Origin: Helicoverpa zea | Lineage: Eukaryota; Arthropoda; Insecta; Lepidoptera; Noctuidae | Assembly (NCBI RefSeq): GCF_022581195.2 | Contig: NC_061475.1 | Coordinates: 1,984,001 to 2,048,000, forward strand | Reading direction: 5' to 3' | DNA: 64,000 nucleotides | Shown: positions 1 through 11,608 of the stretch, piece by piece | Layout of the letters: each line of letters begins with the position of its first letter | Numbering within the stretch: the first letter of the stretch is position 1 | Position numbers and translations under genes: made by a program | The notes under the pieces: model-generated | What the model saw: only the letters and a program-made list of their open reading frames with translations | Told to the model about the DNA's origin: nothing | Databases searched by the model: none

Positions 1-615
1 ATGCAGTAAAATTCCGAATTCCCATCAAAATTACTGATTGCACAGCAAAATATTCAACTCAAAATATCACTAAACACACTACAATTTATTTTCGTAGCGT
101 ACAGCGATTTTTCCTAAAGCAAAAGCTTTTTCATCAATGCACAGCTAACAATCTTAATGCACATAATACATGTTAAGTTTTTTCCTTTTAAATGTAGCTT
201 CTATTTTTATATTATTTACAGCAGTTTTTCTGAATAAAACAGCATTTTATTAGTCACAGTCATCTTATTATTTATTAATTACCACATAATGAGATCAGCA
301 AAAAAATATAAAATTAAATGCAAAATTGTAATTTATTGAAATCTTAATAAGAGTCCACGCTTCCTTTTTTGCCCAATAGGCTCATTTTTAGCTTCTGCAG
401 TTGGCGCCACGTACTTGAGTCGGATCGCAAGTCCGATGATATGCTTGCACATTCTTAAAAAAAATGGGGCGGGTACATTTTTAGTCATTGTCAGTACTTC
501 CTTTTGGCATACATTTCAGTTAAGTAGTCATTAAAAGGCAGAACTATCATATTTCAGAATGTTTATAGTCAGAATCATATTTTGGCATATTTTTGGAATT
601 TTTATTTTCCTGTAA
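1..615. other. AT-rich stretch, nothing recognised
   Basis: No coding frame, repeat or RNA gene that I can support. Confidence 0.5.
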
Positions 616-706
616 GAAGCATGCAAACAAGCCTGAAGCATGCAAGCAGGCATGCAGCATGTAAGCAGGCATGCAACATGGAAGTAAGCATGCAACAAGC
701 ATGGCT
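616..706. repeat. imperfect GCATGCAA minisatellite
   Basis: Repeated AAGCATGCAA, AGGCATGCAGCATG and AGGCATGCAACATG words in 90 bp. Confidence 0.75.
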
Positions 707-910
707 TCTGTCACGGCTCCGGCGCTTCGTGGCTCCGGCGGTCCCATGCGAGCTTATCGTCGCAGATGGTTTTCACGCTCACCACCGCAGCTTCGGCTTA
801 CTGGCCGGCAGAGCCGGCCAGCCTCAACCGCGTCGGCGAGCGTTAAAACTACCTGCGCCTCAGCTCGCAGGCCGCCTCGCCCCTCCGCGCCTACGCGGTT
901 TTGAATTGCA
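707..910. other. GC-rich patch
   Basis: About 200 bp rich in CpG (for example CCGGCGCTTCGTGGCTCCGG), in sharp contrast to its AT-rich surroundings. Short frames cross it in several directions and none looks like a protein; more likely a dispersed GC-rich repeat. Confidence 0.4.
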
Positions 911-2065
911 CTCTAGGGGTAGGGCAAATAAGACTACGTGGAGTCGGTTTTGCAGCGATTCGTTTTCGTTGCTAGCTTCAATTTTTAAAACAATGTTTTT
1001 TAATTGAAGGTTATAAATGGCAATGTGCTAAATAAATTGAATCTAAATAAAATTCTACCATCTTCATAGTACGCTGCATGAGATTTCAGTTAATTTGTTC
1101 TGCTTTTAGAAATAATGCAATGTGACAGGATTTTTTTGTTATAATAATCATTAAATTTGCCGAGCATGGCTTCTTGAAAATTAAGACTAATATGATGAAC
1201 AGGTTTTGTTGTACTTACTGGTTAATATGCGACTGGGATAGTTATTTTGCTATGAAATATGGAAAATTTGCTGTGCAGTCAGTATTTAATGCTTGTATGT
1301 AGTATTTTTGTACAAGAATAAATTTAACTGTATTGCATTATAAGGAAAAAAGTAATGTCATATTGATGTATAATTTCGAATTATCTGCAGTTTGAGTTTT
1401 GTTAAACATTTAGTTTATTTGTAGTGGAGTAAGTTATTTGATGTAAAAAAGAATATAAATGATGAGTATTTATTGATAGGCGATTATTTATTTGATATGC
1501 AATTTATAATATCCCTTTCAGTAACTGTGAGTTACACCATTTAACAATAACCAAACTATAACCAGCCGTGTACTTGCCACCCATTGGTCAAATCGACAGA
1601 CGTCGACGATTTGACAACTGAAAATGATTTGGCTATCGTTATAAGTAAATGGGGCAACTCACCATAAGTTACAAATTACACGCTGATCTTTATAAAATTA
1701 ATTAATAATTTATTACATAAATTCTGTTATATTCATAAAAAACACTTTTTTCTATTTCAATAATTCATTCTTTATTTAATTTCATTTTCTATTTATACGT
1801 TTTAATTTTAATTTGCAAGTATCTTGCATTTCTAGTAGGAATCGTGTTATTTTAATTGAAATACGTAATGGCTTGGATATGAAGGAAATTAATTATTATT
1901 ATTAACGTGCATGATCATCGACGGATCAATAAAATTTTATAACTATTCACTTTTCCGAAATAAAAATGTTAAATTGCTATTGACACTTTCCCATTTACAA
2001 TTTTCATACTTTGCCAATGAAGTAAGGAATATAATTAGGAAATAAATATACGATATCTAATCACA
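911..2065. other. AT-rich stretch, nothing recognised
   Basis: Low-complexity A/T sequence; short frames only. Confidence 0.5.
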
Positions 2066-2130
2066 TAGAGCGACTGCCTATCAGACTTCCTCAACCCAGT
2101 GACCCAAGCAACTAAATAACTCTTAGTGGG
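2066..2130 (-). repeat. S1 SINE fragment
   Basis: GAGCGACTGCCTATCAGACT, TCCTCAACCCAGTGACCCAA. Confidence 0.6.
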
Positions 2131-2137
2131 ACCGTAT

Positions 2138-2290
2138 GTATCATCATCCTCCTACCCTTTAATTTGGGGTCGGCGCAGCATGTTTTCTTCTTCCATACTT
2201 TTCTGTGTGCCGTCATCTAAATAAATCTCACAAGTAAGAAGTCATTGGGTCTGAATGCCCGCACCCTATTTAAAGATCTATAACGCTGGT
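2138..2290 (-). repeat. S2 retroposon tail
   Basis: CATCATCCTCCTACCC then AATTTGGGGTCGGCGCAGCA and a CTTCTTCCATACTT stretch; reverse orientation. Confidence 0.65.
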
Positions 2291-2671
2291 TGACGATTTT
2301 TTTATGCTTTTTAGTTTTAGGTTTTGTACTACAATAGTTTTTAATTTAAATGTAAATATTTCCATAGATGAAAATTACAATAGTAAGACTATTCTTTTTC
2401 TTTTTCTAATCTACAGGTGTTAATAACATAAGCTTAATAGGCCCAGTGTAAATTAAAATACAATAGTTGTTATTGCAAAATTAATTGTACAAATGCGTAG
2501 CGTGGGTGCTCGTCCTTATTGCAATGTGTCTCCACCTATAAGTCACGGTGGTGGGTAGAACACAAGATTAATAGTGATGCAGTAACGTAAGGCCGCCTAC
2601 GTCTGACTTTTTGTAGGACAGATAAATGGGCCGATATCTTTAGACTCTATTTTTATGGGAAATCATTAATG

Positions 2672-2808
2672 ACACCTCCTGCTGTGGGTTAGCAGCGTGA
2701 GGGAGTGTCAGACTCTTACTGGCTAAAACTCATGTTCCTTCTTGAGCCCTTTATGTACCACGGCCGCGGTAACTGTTTCGAACAATCTCGCAGTGAGTAT
2801 TGCGCGAC
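2672..2808 (+). repeat. dispersed repeat R, copy 1
   Basis: Signature CTGTGGGTTAGCAGCGTGAG, GGAGTGTCAGACTCTTACTG, CCTTTTTATGTACCA-like middle and CGGCCGCGGTAACTGTTTCG. Shared with 4660-4795 and 33978-34080. Source unknown; possibly SINE-like. Confidence 0.65.
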
Positions 2809-2877
2809 CTGAGGATCGAACTCAAGCTTCCTCGCGATGACAAGGATTTGATATAATATGTAGAGGTATATTTGATA

Positions 2878-2970
2878 GACAGTCACTCCTCTGGTACTCA
2901 GCTGCATCCGATTACACTTGAAGCCGACCCCAACATGGTTGGGAGTTGGGAAAAGGCTCAGGAGATGATG
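2878..2970 (+). repeat. S1 SINE 3' fragment
   Basis: GGTACTCAGCTGCATCCGAT, GAAGCCGACCCCAACATGGT and GGAAAAGGCTCAGGAGATGA. Confidence 0.72.
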
Positions 2971-3091
2971 ATGACAACTATTTTCTGTCCAACTTTTTGT
3001 AGGACGTTAAAGTTGCAGTTGCTATATGTGTTCTATTTTTCTCCTACAAAAAGTTGGGCACTGATTTATTGGACGTATGTGGGCAGCCTAA

Positions 3092-4616
3092 GATGAATGG
3101 GAATGCAGTAATGATGTTGTAAGTGTTGTAAATTGTAACCCACGGTGTATGGACGGTTAAGTGTATGTCGGACGTTTTAGAGGTTAAAAGAGAAGCTTTT
3201 GTGTTATTGAACGTCAAGGCTTTACAATTGTGGTTTATGTTTTGACTTTAGGAAATCCATAATTTTCTGTGTTTTTGGCTAAACAAACTTTTTTTGAAAT
3301 GGTAGAAATCGATTTTGTTGTACAAAGAATAACGTTGAAGTGTGCTAAGGCTCAGATTACTAAAACATACCCAGTTACAACGGCTAAGGTAAAACAGAAA
3401 GAGGTAATTATTAACTAAGTAAGTCAGGGGAAACAGTCCTTCTAAAAATCTATTGGTCTATATTCAGGTAATCATTAAACCAATCTTAACATGCGCTACA
3501 TATTAATTTGACATGTTAATTAACTTAACCAGTAACACTTAAATACAGGATGTGTACGACTTAACACGCCACACCCGTTCCGTTTTGCATACACTATGTA
3601 TCAACATATGAGTAGTACACTGCACATTTTATTATCTTATGTCAATTTAGGCTGTATAGTACTTTAAGCTTCTCTTCCGACACAGGTACCTGTCGCGTGC
3701 GGCTAATAGCTAATGTCACATGCCTAAGAAACGGACTCACACAATACTGTAACTTAATACTACATAGGCCGTGCACGATTGTCGCCGGTGTCAGAAGGGT
3801 ACCTTTACACATAGTGAGAGGCTCTAGTTCCAAAGAGGTAATAACCATAGCGAATTGTTGAAGGACTCTAATAGATTCTATAGAACACAAGAGTAGCAAC
3901 CGTGACAAAGTGTATCTGATTGGTAATCACCAGGTCTTTAACCGTAATGACCATCTATCTTACATCTTAATGTGTTTGGTTTACTAAGAACTGTTGTGGA
4001 TTATTCGAAAGATTTACTGTAACTTTGGAAGGAATGGCTGGCAAAGAAACATGGATGAGTCGTTTTCAAAGCTAAAAAGATCTTTCTACTATGACCCATT
4101 CTGTGCTCAAACAACTGTGTGTCAAACAGTCTTACCAAAGAGCAACCCCTAAATATTTGGGAAAAACTAGACAGATGATGAACAAGAGATATTGTGTCTG
4201 TGTAAAATGTATCTAAATGCATCTGTAGATGACATCGAGGTGGTTCCAAAGGCCTATGTGACTCAACTCTCTATTAAGGGCAACTATTACTTGCATTACC
4301 CACAAAATTATGATCCAATAATTATGAACTACAATACATATCATATTATAACATTAACTGTTGAGACACACCACTTCCGTTACACAAGTTTACAAAATAT
4401 ATCGTACACACATAATTATCGTCATTTACCGGATTTTCATTATCATTACTTAACTTTGTGAATTCAATACTTCTTCTATAAATCATTTGTCAGTGGATAT
4501 TGCCTAAAGTTTAATTAACAGTTATTAGAACCCTCAGGAAGTTAAAATAGTACGATATGAAAGTTTACATTACATTGGTTATGCGGTAGTTGTATCCTTT
4601 GTGAAATATTGTGTTA
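3092..4616. other. stretch without gene
   Basis: Several short frames on both strands, none with a domain or codon signal. Confidence 0.5.
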
Positions 4617-4659
4617 CTAGCTTTCCGCCCGCGGCTTCGCCCGCGTGGAATTCGGTTCA

Positions 4660-4795
4660 CCCCTCCCGCTGTGGGTTAGCAGCGGTGAGGGAGTGTCAGA
4701 CTCTTACTGACTAAAATCGTCGTGTTCCGTCCTAGGCCTTTTATATACCAGGGCCGCGGTACCTCTTTCGAACAACCCGCAGCCGCGGCTGGCCC
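4660..4795 (+). repeat. dispersed repeat R, copy 2, nested in Helitron
   Basis: CCCGCTGTGGGTTAGCAGCG, GAGTGTCAGACTCTTACTGA, CCAGGGCCGCGGTACCTCTT. Confidence 0.7.
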
Positions 4796-5141
4796 TGGCG
4801 CTACTGGGCCCCACTGATTTCAAAACAGACTAATTCGCGGCGAACCTTAACACCACGATACAGAAAAGCACAACGCCATCTATCGAGCTATCGGGAAGCT
4901 CGCGATTGAACAATGAGCTACAGGTTAAAGCGCGAGATATCATTGCACTTCTTACGTATCTTAAAAAAAACAACGTCACCACGTTTTAAAAAGCTATCAT
5001 TCCACTTCTTATGTATTATAAAAACACATCGTTACCACGTTTTAAAAACACCCAGCGCCATCTATCGCATACCTCAAGAACGAAATAACTTAACTAATAC
5101 TTATACCAATTAGTAATTCGTTGAATTATAGTTAATTCAGG

Positions 5142-5413
5142 ATAAGTAGATGTAAAAAAAACAGTTAAGACGATAAAACAAATCGTACGTCATCCCTCGG
5201 GAATTCCTCATTTTCGAGGATTCATTATCGTATCATTTAGCTTCTAAATTTATATGTTCATATTCGTTTGCAATATATAAGTAGATGTAAAAAAAAACAG
5301 TTTAGACGATTAAACAAATTGTACATCATCCCTCGGGAATTCCTCATTTTCGGGGATTCATTATCGTATCATTTAGCTTCTAAATTTACATGTTTATATT
5401 CGTTTGCAATATA
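5142..5413. repeat. 135-bp tandem duplication within Helitron
   Basis: Two near-identical units, each beginning ATAAGTAGATGTAAAAAA and containing CATCCCTCGGGAATTCCTCA and TATCGTATCATTTAGCTTCT. Confidence 0.85.
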
Positions 5414-6396
5414 TTACCTTGTTTTAAACGACACACAGCGCCATCTACAATCCATCCATCAAGCAAACAATATTTTTGTTTTCCCTCGGGAATATCTATT
5501 TTTTTCGGGATAAAAAGTACCCTATTATTTAATCCGGACTTCTAACTTTACGTCTGCAAAATTTCAAAGCAATCGGTTCAGTAGTTACGGCGTGAAAGCG
5601 GAACAAACAAACAAACAAACAAACAAACTCACTTTCCGATTTATAATATTAGTAAGGATTAGGTTATTAACTCCTGCATAACTATTGTATAAAAGTTTGT
5701 AATATTACGATTGGCCGTGGCTTCAGTATCTTTTAATTCTAACAGGTTATATATAGCCACGAAGGAAGAAAAGATGAACAGAGATGCCATAAGGTACGCC
5801 TTATTGTAGGTCAAAAACGTACTGTAGGTGTGATCAGTTACTAGAACTAACGAGGCGTTTGGGTTCCTTTCATAGATAGGTCTTTATTGATGTGATTTGC
5901 TTTTTTAAAAATGCGAATGGCGAATGTGGCCTGTGCTGGTAACGTTATTCATTCCCTGATCACCTGGATTTTGGTGCTTCTTTCTTAGGAGATTTTACGT
6001 TTTGTATGACATCTCCACTAGTCATTTTATTCTCATTGTATATAGCACAGTTGTATGTGCAGTGTATGCGGGCAGTATAAAGCTCTTATAATAATCACTT
6101 ACATTATATTACATGCAATTATTAGGTATTACATATTTTATCAATCAGGAAGCAACGAGAACTCACGTAAGTCTTATATTATTCACGACAATTTTATTAT
6201 GTAACTAGTGTGTAGGCGTACTTCATTTCCCTAATCTTAATCTTAATAGAACATGACCTAATTTGGTTTGTTTAAAAAAAAGTAATCTAGTTTGCCTTCA
6301 AAGTTAAAAATACCCGCACACCGAAAACTTTTAGTCGGTCGATGGTTCGTTTGGGCTTATAAATCAGTATGAAGATGAATGGTAGTACGCACATAA

Positions 6397-7077
6397 AGGC
6401 CGGTTTACACTTTGCGAAGTGTGAAGTGATAAGTGTTAAGCGTTAACTTTACGCGATAAGTCTCAAGTGTTAAGTAATCTTTTCCATCTCCGTTTACACA
6501 GTGTTTAGGAAGAAGCTCATAGTGGTACTGTCCGTTGTGCATAGTGTCTCTAGAAATGGAAGATGAACAGAGCCTATATAATATTGAGACAAATAATTAA
6601 GGAGATTGTATCTGTTGTGGTATATGATATAGAAAATGAACTCAATTTTGAAATCGGGAATTCCCATCGCTTCACTCAGTTTCAATAGGGCCGCATCTCT
6701 CAACTGTTTGTTTTTAAATTCTGCGCACTTTACATTGTATAGGCATTCAAACTTTATGTATTCTTGTACGAATTTTAAAGTATGTTGTTCCGTCCACTTC
6801 ATTTTCGCTTTGAACTTGACACTGCGCACTTAAGACACACGTATTTACACACTGATTAGTACAGGCAAATTGCGAGAGAGGGTAGTAGAAAAGTTGAGAG
6901 GGGGTAGTCACTTAACAACAAAAATAGACCTTGATTCTATTCACTCGCACTAATCAATAAGTACTAATCGCACGTATCACTTAACACTAATCACTTTACG
7001 CTTCCGTTCACACCTTGATTACTAAACACCTGCACTAATCACCTGCAGTGTTAACTTAACAAAGTGTAAACCGGGCA
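6397..7077. mobile_element. PIF/Harbinger-type non-autonomous element with MADF fragment
   Basis: Inverted ends AGGCCGGTTTACACTTTG (6397) and CAAAGTGTAAACCGGGCA (ending 7077) are flanked by the 3-bp direct repeat TAA (6394-6396 and 7078-7080), the target preference of PIF/Harbinger. The subterminal regions carry many short AAGTGTTAA / TTAACACTT repeats. It encodes a MADF-type fragment on the minus strand but no DDE transposase. It sits inside a second, older MITE (6325-7184). Confidence 0.78.
6494..6829 (-). pseudogene. MADF (Myb/SANT-like) domain fragment of a Harbinger accessory protein
   Basis: The N-terminal half after MKWTEQHTLKFVQEYIKF, with ...LRDAALLKLSEAMGIPDF, matches the first helices of MADF domains: Trp-Thr start, aromatic-rich helix, then basic Lys/Arg-Asp-Ala-Ala. 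In autonomous Harbinger elements a second gene encodes such a DNA-binding protein that helps the transposase. After about residue 60 the frame runs into non-conserved sequence ending SFFLNTV, so only the first half of the domain remains. The reading frame is 111 residues; a complete MADF protein is usually over 200. The fragment lies entirely between the TIRs, so it is element cargo, not a host gene. Confidence 0.6.
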
Positions 7078-7396
7078 TAAGAACGATCACGTATGTGCTC
7101 AGTGGTACATAGACCGACTAAAGACTGATTGAATTCACGATTGTTTTCCACCTATGGGGCAACTGTCGGCCGACTATTTAGTCTACAGTGTACTACTCTA
7201 ATACAGATTACGAGATAGTTGTGGTTTGTGACATCCGTCTCAACAATATTATTATCGTTCATCCGTTTTTGGACGCTGACAGAGATTTCCTCTGAAATAG
7301 ATGTACTGAATTAATTACAAGCAGATATGCTGACACCTCGTTATTATTATTTGACTTTCCTTTCACAAGTTTCTTAGCGTTGGCTTCCATTCAAAG

Positions 7397-7470
7397 GCTG
7401 CCCGCCCACGTCCGAATAACCGGTGACCCATTTTTTGTAGGAGAAAAATCCTATAAAAAGTCGGTCAGAA
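7397..7470. repeat. related MITE fragment
   Basis: GGCTGCCCGCCCACGTCCGA and TTTTTTGTAGGAGAAAAATC; matches one end of the element at 2591-3091. Confidence 0.4.
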
Positions 7471-8225
7471 AATGCTAGTAAGAAGGTCCTTTATGAAATC
7501 GACCAATTATTATCTATCTTAACTGAATAGAGCCTCAGAATAAATGCAGCTGATAGTAGGAGCTACCGTCTACCGAAGCACTTCAGCGCAATTATCACTT
7601 GACATGATAACTCTTGGTAAGGTAAGAAGATTTTCGCTTTTTCTCTATCAAATAAGGGCACGAAGAAGCCTGTAATAATTTAAACCCTGGGAAACCTACA
7701 TTCTCCTACCAGGCACACTATGAAACAACGCTAGTAGTAGACACAGCCACAAGACAAGTGAGCATAGACTTTTTACACCTTATTATAAGACGTGGTCGTA
7801 AAAACTCCAAGCTTTAATACTAAGTTTAAACCACATTATCCCTTACAATATTAGTGGACTAAATCCACTATCACTAAAGCTGGTAATATTCAAGACACGT
7901 TTTATAATAAGGCGAATAAAGACGAAATCAAGTACCAGCTTCAATAAAACCAATCTAGATACGTCTAAGGCCATTCTTACAGTTAACCGCGCTAACAATG
8001 GTTCGTCCTTCACGGTGTCGGCGCCAGATCAAAGGCTTACCAACTCCTTGTTAACTGACTATCTGCTACGGAAGTGCGAGAGCTTTTAATAGATCAATTG
8101 TCTATGGAAGGTGCTGTGTTGAAATGGATGATGTTTGCTACATGAACAATGCTTGGTGCTGATTTTGTCTGTTTGAGAAGCGGTGTACTTGCTTGTCTAT
8201 TAAATTATGTTTAAGTAGTTGTTTT

Positions 8226-8380
8226 TTCCCAAAGAGGATTAGCGTCAAGCAGGTGGCCGACTGTAAAACTTATGCCAAAACAAATTGCAGTATGTTAAGG
8301 TCCGAATATTATGACTATAAAAGGAGAAAACATGCTGCGCCGACCCCAAATTTAATTGGGTCAAGGGGTGGAGGATGATG
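8226..8380 (+). mobile_element. 5'-truncated retroposon, family S2 tail, 19-bp TSD
   Basis: Bounded by the exact direct repeat ATGTTTAAGTAGTTGTTTT (8207-8225 and 8381-8399). The 155-bp insert ends GCGCCGACCCCAAATTTAAT, TGGGTCAAGGGGTGGAGGATGATG: a CCCCAA/TTGGG hairpin plus GATG tail, nearly the same architecture as the S1 SINE end. Probably a truncated copy of a LINE. Confidence 0.8.
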
Positions 8381-8766
8381 ATGTTTAAGTAGTTGTTTTA
8401 AATAACAATCTGGAAGCCAACTTCAAAAATATATCTGGTCTACCTCGCACCAAGCTTATTGTAATCTGGCAAATGGTACGAATCCAAATGATGCAACAAT
8501 TAATGGGGAGATATCAAGAATGAATAAAACTATTTAACACGCATTAATAATGCATCCTCCATCGTAATCCTTTCCATATTTATAAGAAACGTCGAAAGTC
8601 GATCGCCTTTTCCCCGTATATTGTCCAAAATAATACGGTGTTTCACTATCATTTTATAACATTTCCGAAGATGAAGTTATGTGACTCTTTGAAAGAGCTA
8701 CCTTCAATACCGTCGAAGAAAGTCAAGGCTAATGATCAAGACGAATAGGTATCCCAAAAGCAACTT

Positions 8767-8979
8767 TTGGCACGAAAGATAATTATTAATTTAGGACGCA
8801 GCCTAAAATTGCATGTGTTCGCACATCTCCGTTCCGGCAATAAAAAACGTGTAATTCGCAAATTTCAAGCACAGGTGAAAGATGCGACATGCGATTTGTC
8901 CGTCATTTCATACGCTAAATCTTTAGTCATCGAATTCGTGAATGGTACAGATGATCAACGAAGACAGAGATCCTCTTAG
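8767..8979 (+). other. unrecognised short open frame
   Basis: A 70-codon stretch without an ATG start, containing LHVFAHLRSGNKKRVIRKFQ and VISYAKSLVIEFVNGT; basic, even codon-like composition. Upstream ATG at 8670 is in frame with a stop at 8748. I do not recognise it; perhaps a decayed transposon gag or pol piece. Confidence 0.2.
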
Positions 8980-10127
8980 TTCTCAATGCTCAAAGTTAAT
9001 GCAATGGGAAAAAAGTCGGCCTCTAGTGTCGCAAATTGTCCTGGTTTCTCGGGTCTCTAGGAGTGGCTACAGCGAAGCACCATAAATGGCAGGGCTCTGG
9101 GCAATTGCCTATAATGCCCAATGGATATGAAAGCCCTGGATATAGGTGTAGTCTTTAGCCACTAAAATTGAGTAGATAGGGTCTCAGTTCTGATGTAGAT
9201 TAGAAGTTTTAAATAAGGTAGGTATAAGATAACAAGAATAGGTGGCGTTAAAGATTCCAGTAGCGGTTCCACAACCCAATAGATTAGTTCACTTTGCCTT
9301 GTAAATTAGCCAAATGAATGCAAGTATGCAACTGATTACTCCAGCACATTGCAAGGGCCTTACTAATTTGTGTCGGTGGGTCTTGTGGTTAGTAATGCCT
9401 ATTTTAATATTCTGTCCGCAGTTGTAAGCCGACATGTTGGGCTTAATGAACTTAAGATTACTCATAGAGGCAGCCTTGTAGCAGAAGGCCTATTGTAATA
9501 TATAGAAAGGCAAATGGTAGGTACTTTAGCATGTCTTCGTTAGGATCTCACCTTGATAGGGGTCACGTGCGATGGGATTTTGATGAGTGAACACTTACCA
9601 AGGAAGCGCCAATTAACTCATATTTGGATTATTTCAGAAGGGAACTGCATTACATACAGAGTGATCGATCATACATCCTAAATTAATCAAGGAGCGGAAA
9701 ATAGGTAAGGTTTGTAAGGTAACAAAAAGCGAAGGAAATCAACGATATTACCTAGCCTGCCTCTAGACGGATACTCCAAATTAACAGACAAAAAATATTA
9801 AGAGCAAATTAATGTCACAATTAAGACTCATAAACACCAATATTTCCGCTTGGATCCCGGTGGAAAATGCTACAATTGTGCCAATCGGTGCAAGCGCAGT
9901 GGAGCGTGTGAAGAAATGTTGCTACATGTAGGAACACGGCGATCGACAGTTTATGCACTGGCAATATCCTTTGATGAGGGAAGTTGGTCTAATTCGATAA
10001 CCGATTAATTAGAAGTTATTTAAGGAGATTATGATCGGTTCAACGATTATTTGTGTATCGGTAACGGCTAATAGGACTCAAAATTATGTTAGTTTAATAA
10101 CATTGGATAAAAATAATGTTATTTTAG

Positions 10128-10330
10128 CTATTTTAGCACTTCCAATGAAGCGTATAAGGAATAAAACTGGAAAATGAACATTACACGCGCAGACATAGGT
10201 GCACTCTCCATTCCTTCACTCACATTGCCTGATGAGACGGCAACGCGACTCAATCGTATCAAGCCAGGCAGTTTTAAATGCCCACCAAAAAATACGAAGG
10301 GTCTGAAGGTGACGAAATCACCCATCCATC
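10128..10330 (-). repeat. S3 SINE body fragment
   Basis: Minus strand GTTGCCGTCTCATCAGGCAA ... GGAATGGAGAGTGCACCTAT ... GTCTGCGCGTG parallels the S3 body at 32 kb (ATTGCCGTCCCATCGGG ... GGAATAGGGAGTACACTTGT ... GTTTGCGC). The head is absent. Confidence 0.6.
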
Positions 10331-11295
10331 CGTAGACTGTCCACAGTAATTCTAACCCAATTGATCAACGAACCCGCGTGGAAACAAGAAACAAAACACA
10401 AAACACTTTTATTTAACAAATTAGACAAGAAACAAAGGAAAAAATAACAGCGATTACATCAAAGTTTGCGTAATAATACAATTAGCATGACGGTACAAAA
10501 CAAAAGATAGGCAAGTGCCCAAACGCACAGGTTCGTATTACAAGAAGAAAGCCGTCGACCGCGATACAGCCGGTTTTCGGCGAAAGTTGAAAAATACAAT
10601 AAAATGAACGAAAAATAAACGAATGCGGAATTTCGGTGTTTCGGTAATAGTGAGTAACGGATTGTCGACGCTTGGGAACTATTGTTTTTGTGTTATTGTT
10701 TAGGTGTGGTTTTACAATATTGTGATTTCGTTTCAGTTTGTATTACGTGCAAGACATATGAAACGGAAGAATATTAAGAACATTTACCTATCTTTCCTGT
10801 GAATTAAAATACATAATATACTTATTGGGTATTTGTTAAACACTTAAGTTACGGTTGGTAAACCAGTTAAAATTTTCAAGCAAATCCATTTACCAATTTT
10901 ATTGAATATATTATATATATTTCAATATATATTTCAATAAAAGTATTATGAAAATAGGCTTTTCAGTCTGTATTGTAATGTCTAGACTATTTTTATTGCT
11001 TTCCTCGGCAACAAATGTTGAATTACTCAATCGTTTTATTGATTGATGCAATTTCTTTCATGCTCCCTTTTAGAATTATTTATTTTGCAGAAAAATAGGA
11101 ACTGAAAAAAGTGATTGACTTATTTATTTTTGCTCAGGTAGGAATTAAGAACACACATGCTTTCGTGACTTATACAGACTTATAAATATATTCTATTTAT
11201 TATCTATTTCCATCTGACATCGTTTTCACGGAGTCTTTTTCATCCAACATTGCGTCATGTATCATATTATTATCTATTAAATTGTTATTTTCTGT

Positions 11296-11608
11296 GATAT
11301 TTATTTAAAATTCTTTCAAAATCCCAATTACACAAACCAACAGTCCCCAAACCTAACTTTAATAAACCAAAAGTCCCGGATTCACCGTGAGTCTCGAAGC
11401 AAGCAGCAAGGCCAGATAAAATAGTTATGCGAATACCTAAGTGAAATTGTTCCGAATGATATTTATTAAAATCGAATATATTTGAATCCCTCAAAATACC
11501 TGTAAAACAAAGCAACAGCACCCAATTTACCAACAATCCCGGATTTACTTCCGAAGCAAGCAGCAAGCTAGATGAAATGGTTATGCGAATAAGTGAAATT
11601 GTTCCGAT
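11296..11608. repeat. tandem duplication, two ~155-bp units
   Basis: Units at 11296-11457 and 11458-11608 both begin GATATTTATT, contain CGAAGCAAGCAGCAAG and end AGTGAAATTGTTCCGA. They differ by several substitutions and short indels. Confidence 0.8.

Larger units (their letters stand above)
2591..3091. mobile_element. possible fold-back MITE carrying nested SINE fragments
   Basis: Left AGGCCGCCTACGTCTGACTT and TTTGTAGGA; right TCCTACAAAAAGTTGGGC and GGACGTATGTGGGCAGCCT. A second AACTTTTTGTAGGAC at 2990 makes an inner palindrome. Repeat R and an S1 fragment lie between. A related half-copy is at 7397-7470 (GGCTGCCCGCCCACGTCC). Confidence 0.4.
4617..5658 (-). mobile_element. Helitron-like element (Lep1-type) with internal tandem repeats
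   Basis: On the minus strand it starts A|TCCTTACTAATATTATAAAT and ends CGCGGGCGGAAAGCTAG|T, the Helitron pattern (5' TC, 3' CTAG, insertion between A and T). I recall this terminal sequence from lepidopteran Lep1 Helitrons. Inside are repeat R (4660-4795), an imperfect repeat at 4930-5050, a 135-bp tandem pair (5142-5276 and 5277-5413) and an (AAAC)n run at 5602-5628. No Rep/helicase: non-autonomous. Confidence 0.65.
6325..7184. mobile_element. MITE (AGTCGGCCGA ends) split by the Harbinger element
   Basis: Ends AACTTTTAGTCGG (6326) and CGACTATTTAGTCT (to 7184) match the intact copy at 14889-15079. Removing the Harbinger insertion leaves about 176 bp, close to the 191 bp of that copy. Confidence 0.65.

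Noticed and set aside
582..1007. 141-codon frame through the minisatellite and GC-rich patch
   Set aside because: Composition follows the repeat and the CpG patch, no domain, and overlapping frames of similar length exist on both strands.
10128..10325. 65-codon minus frame
   Set aside because: Matches the body of the S3 SINE family.
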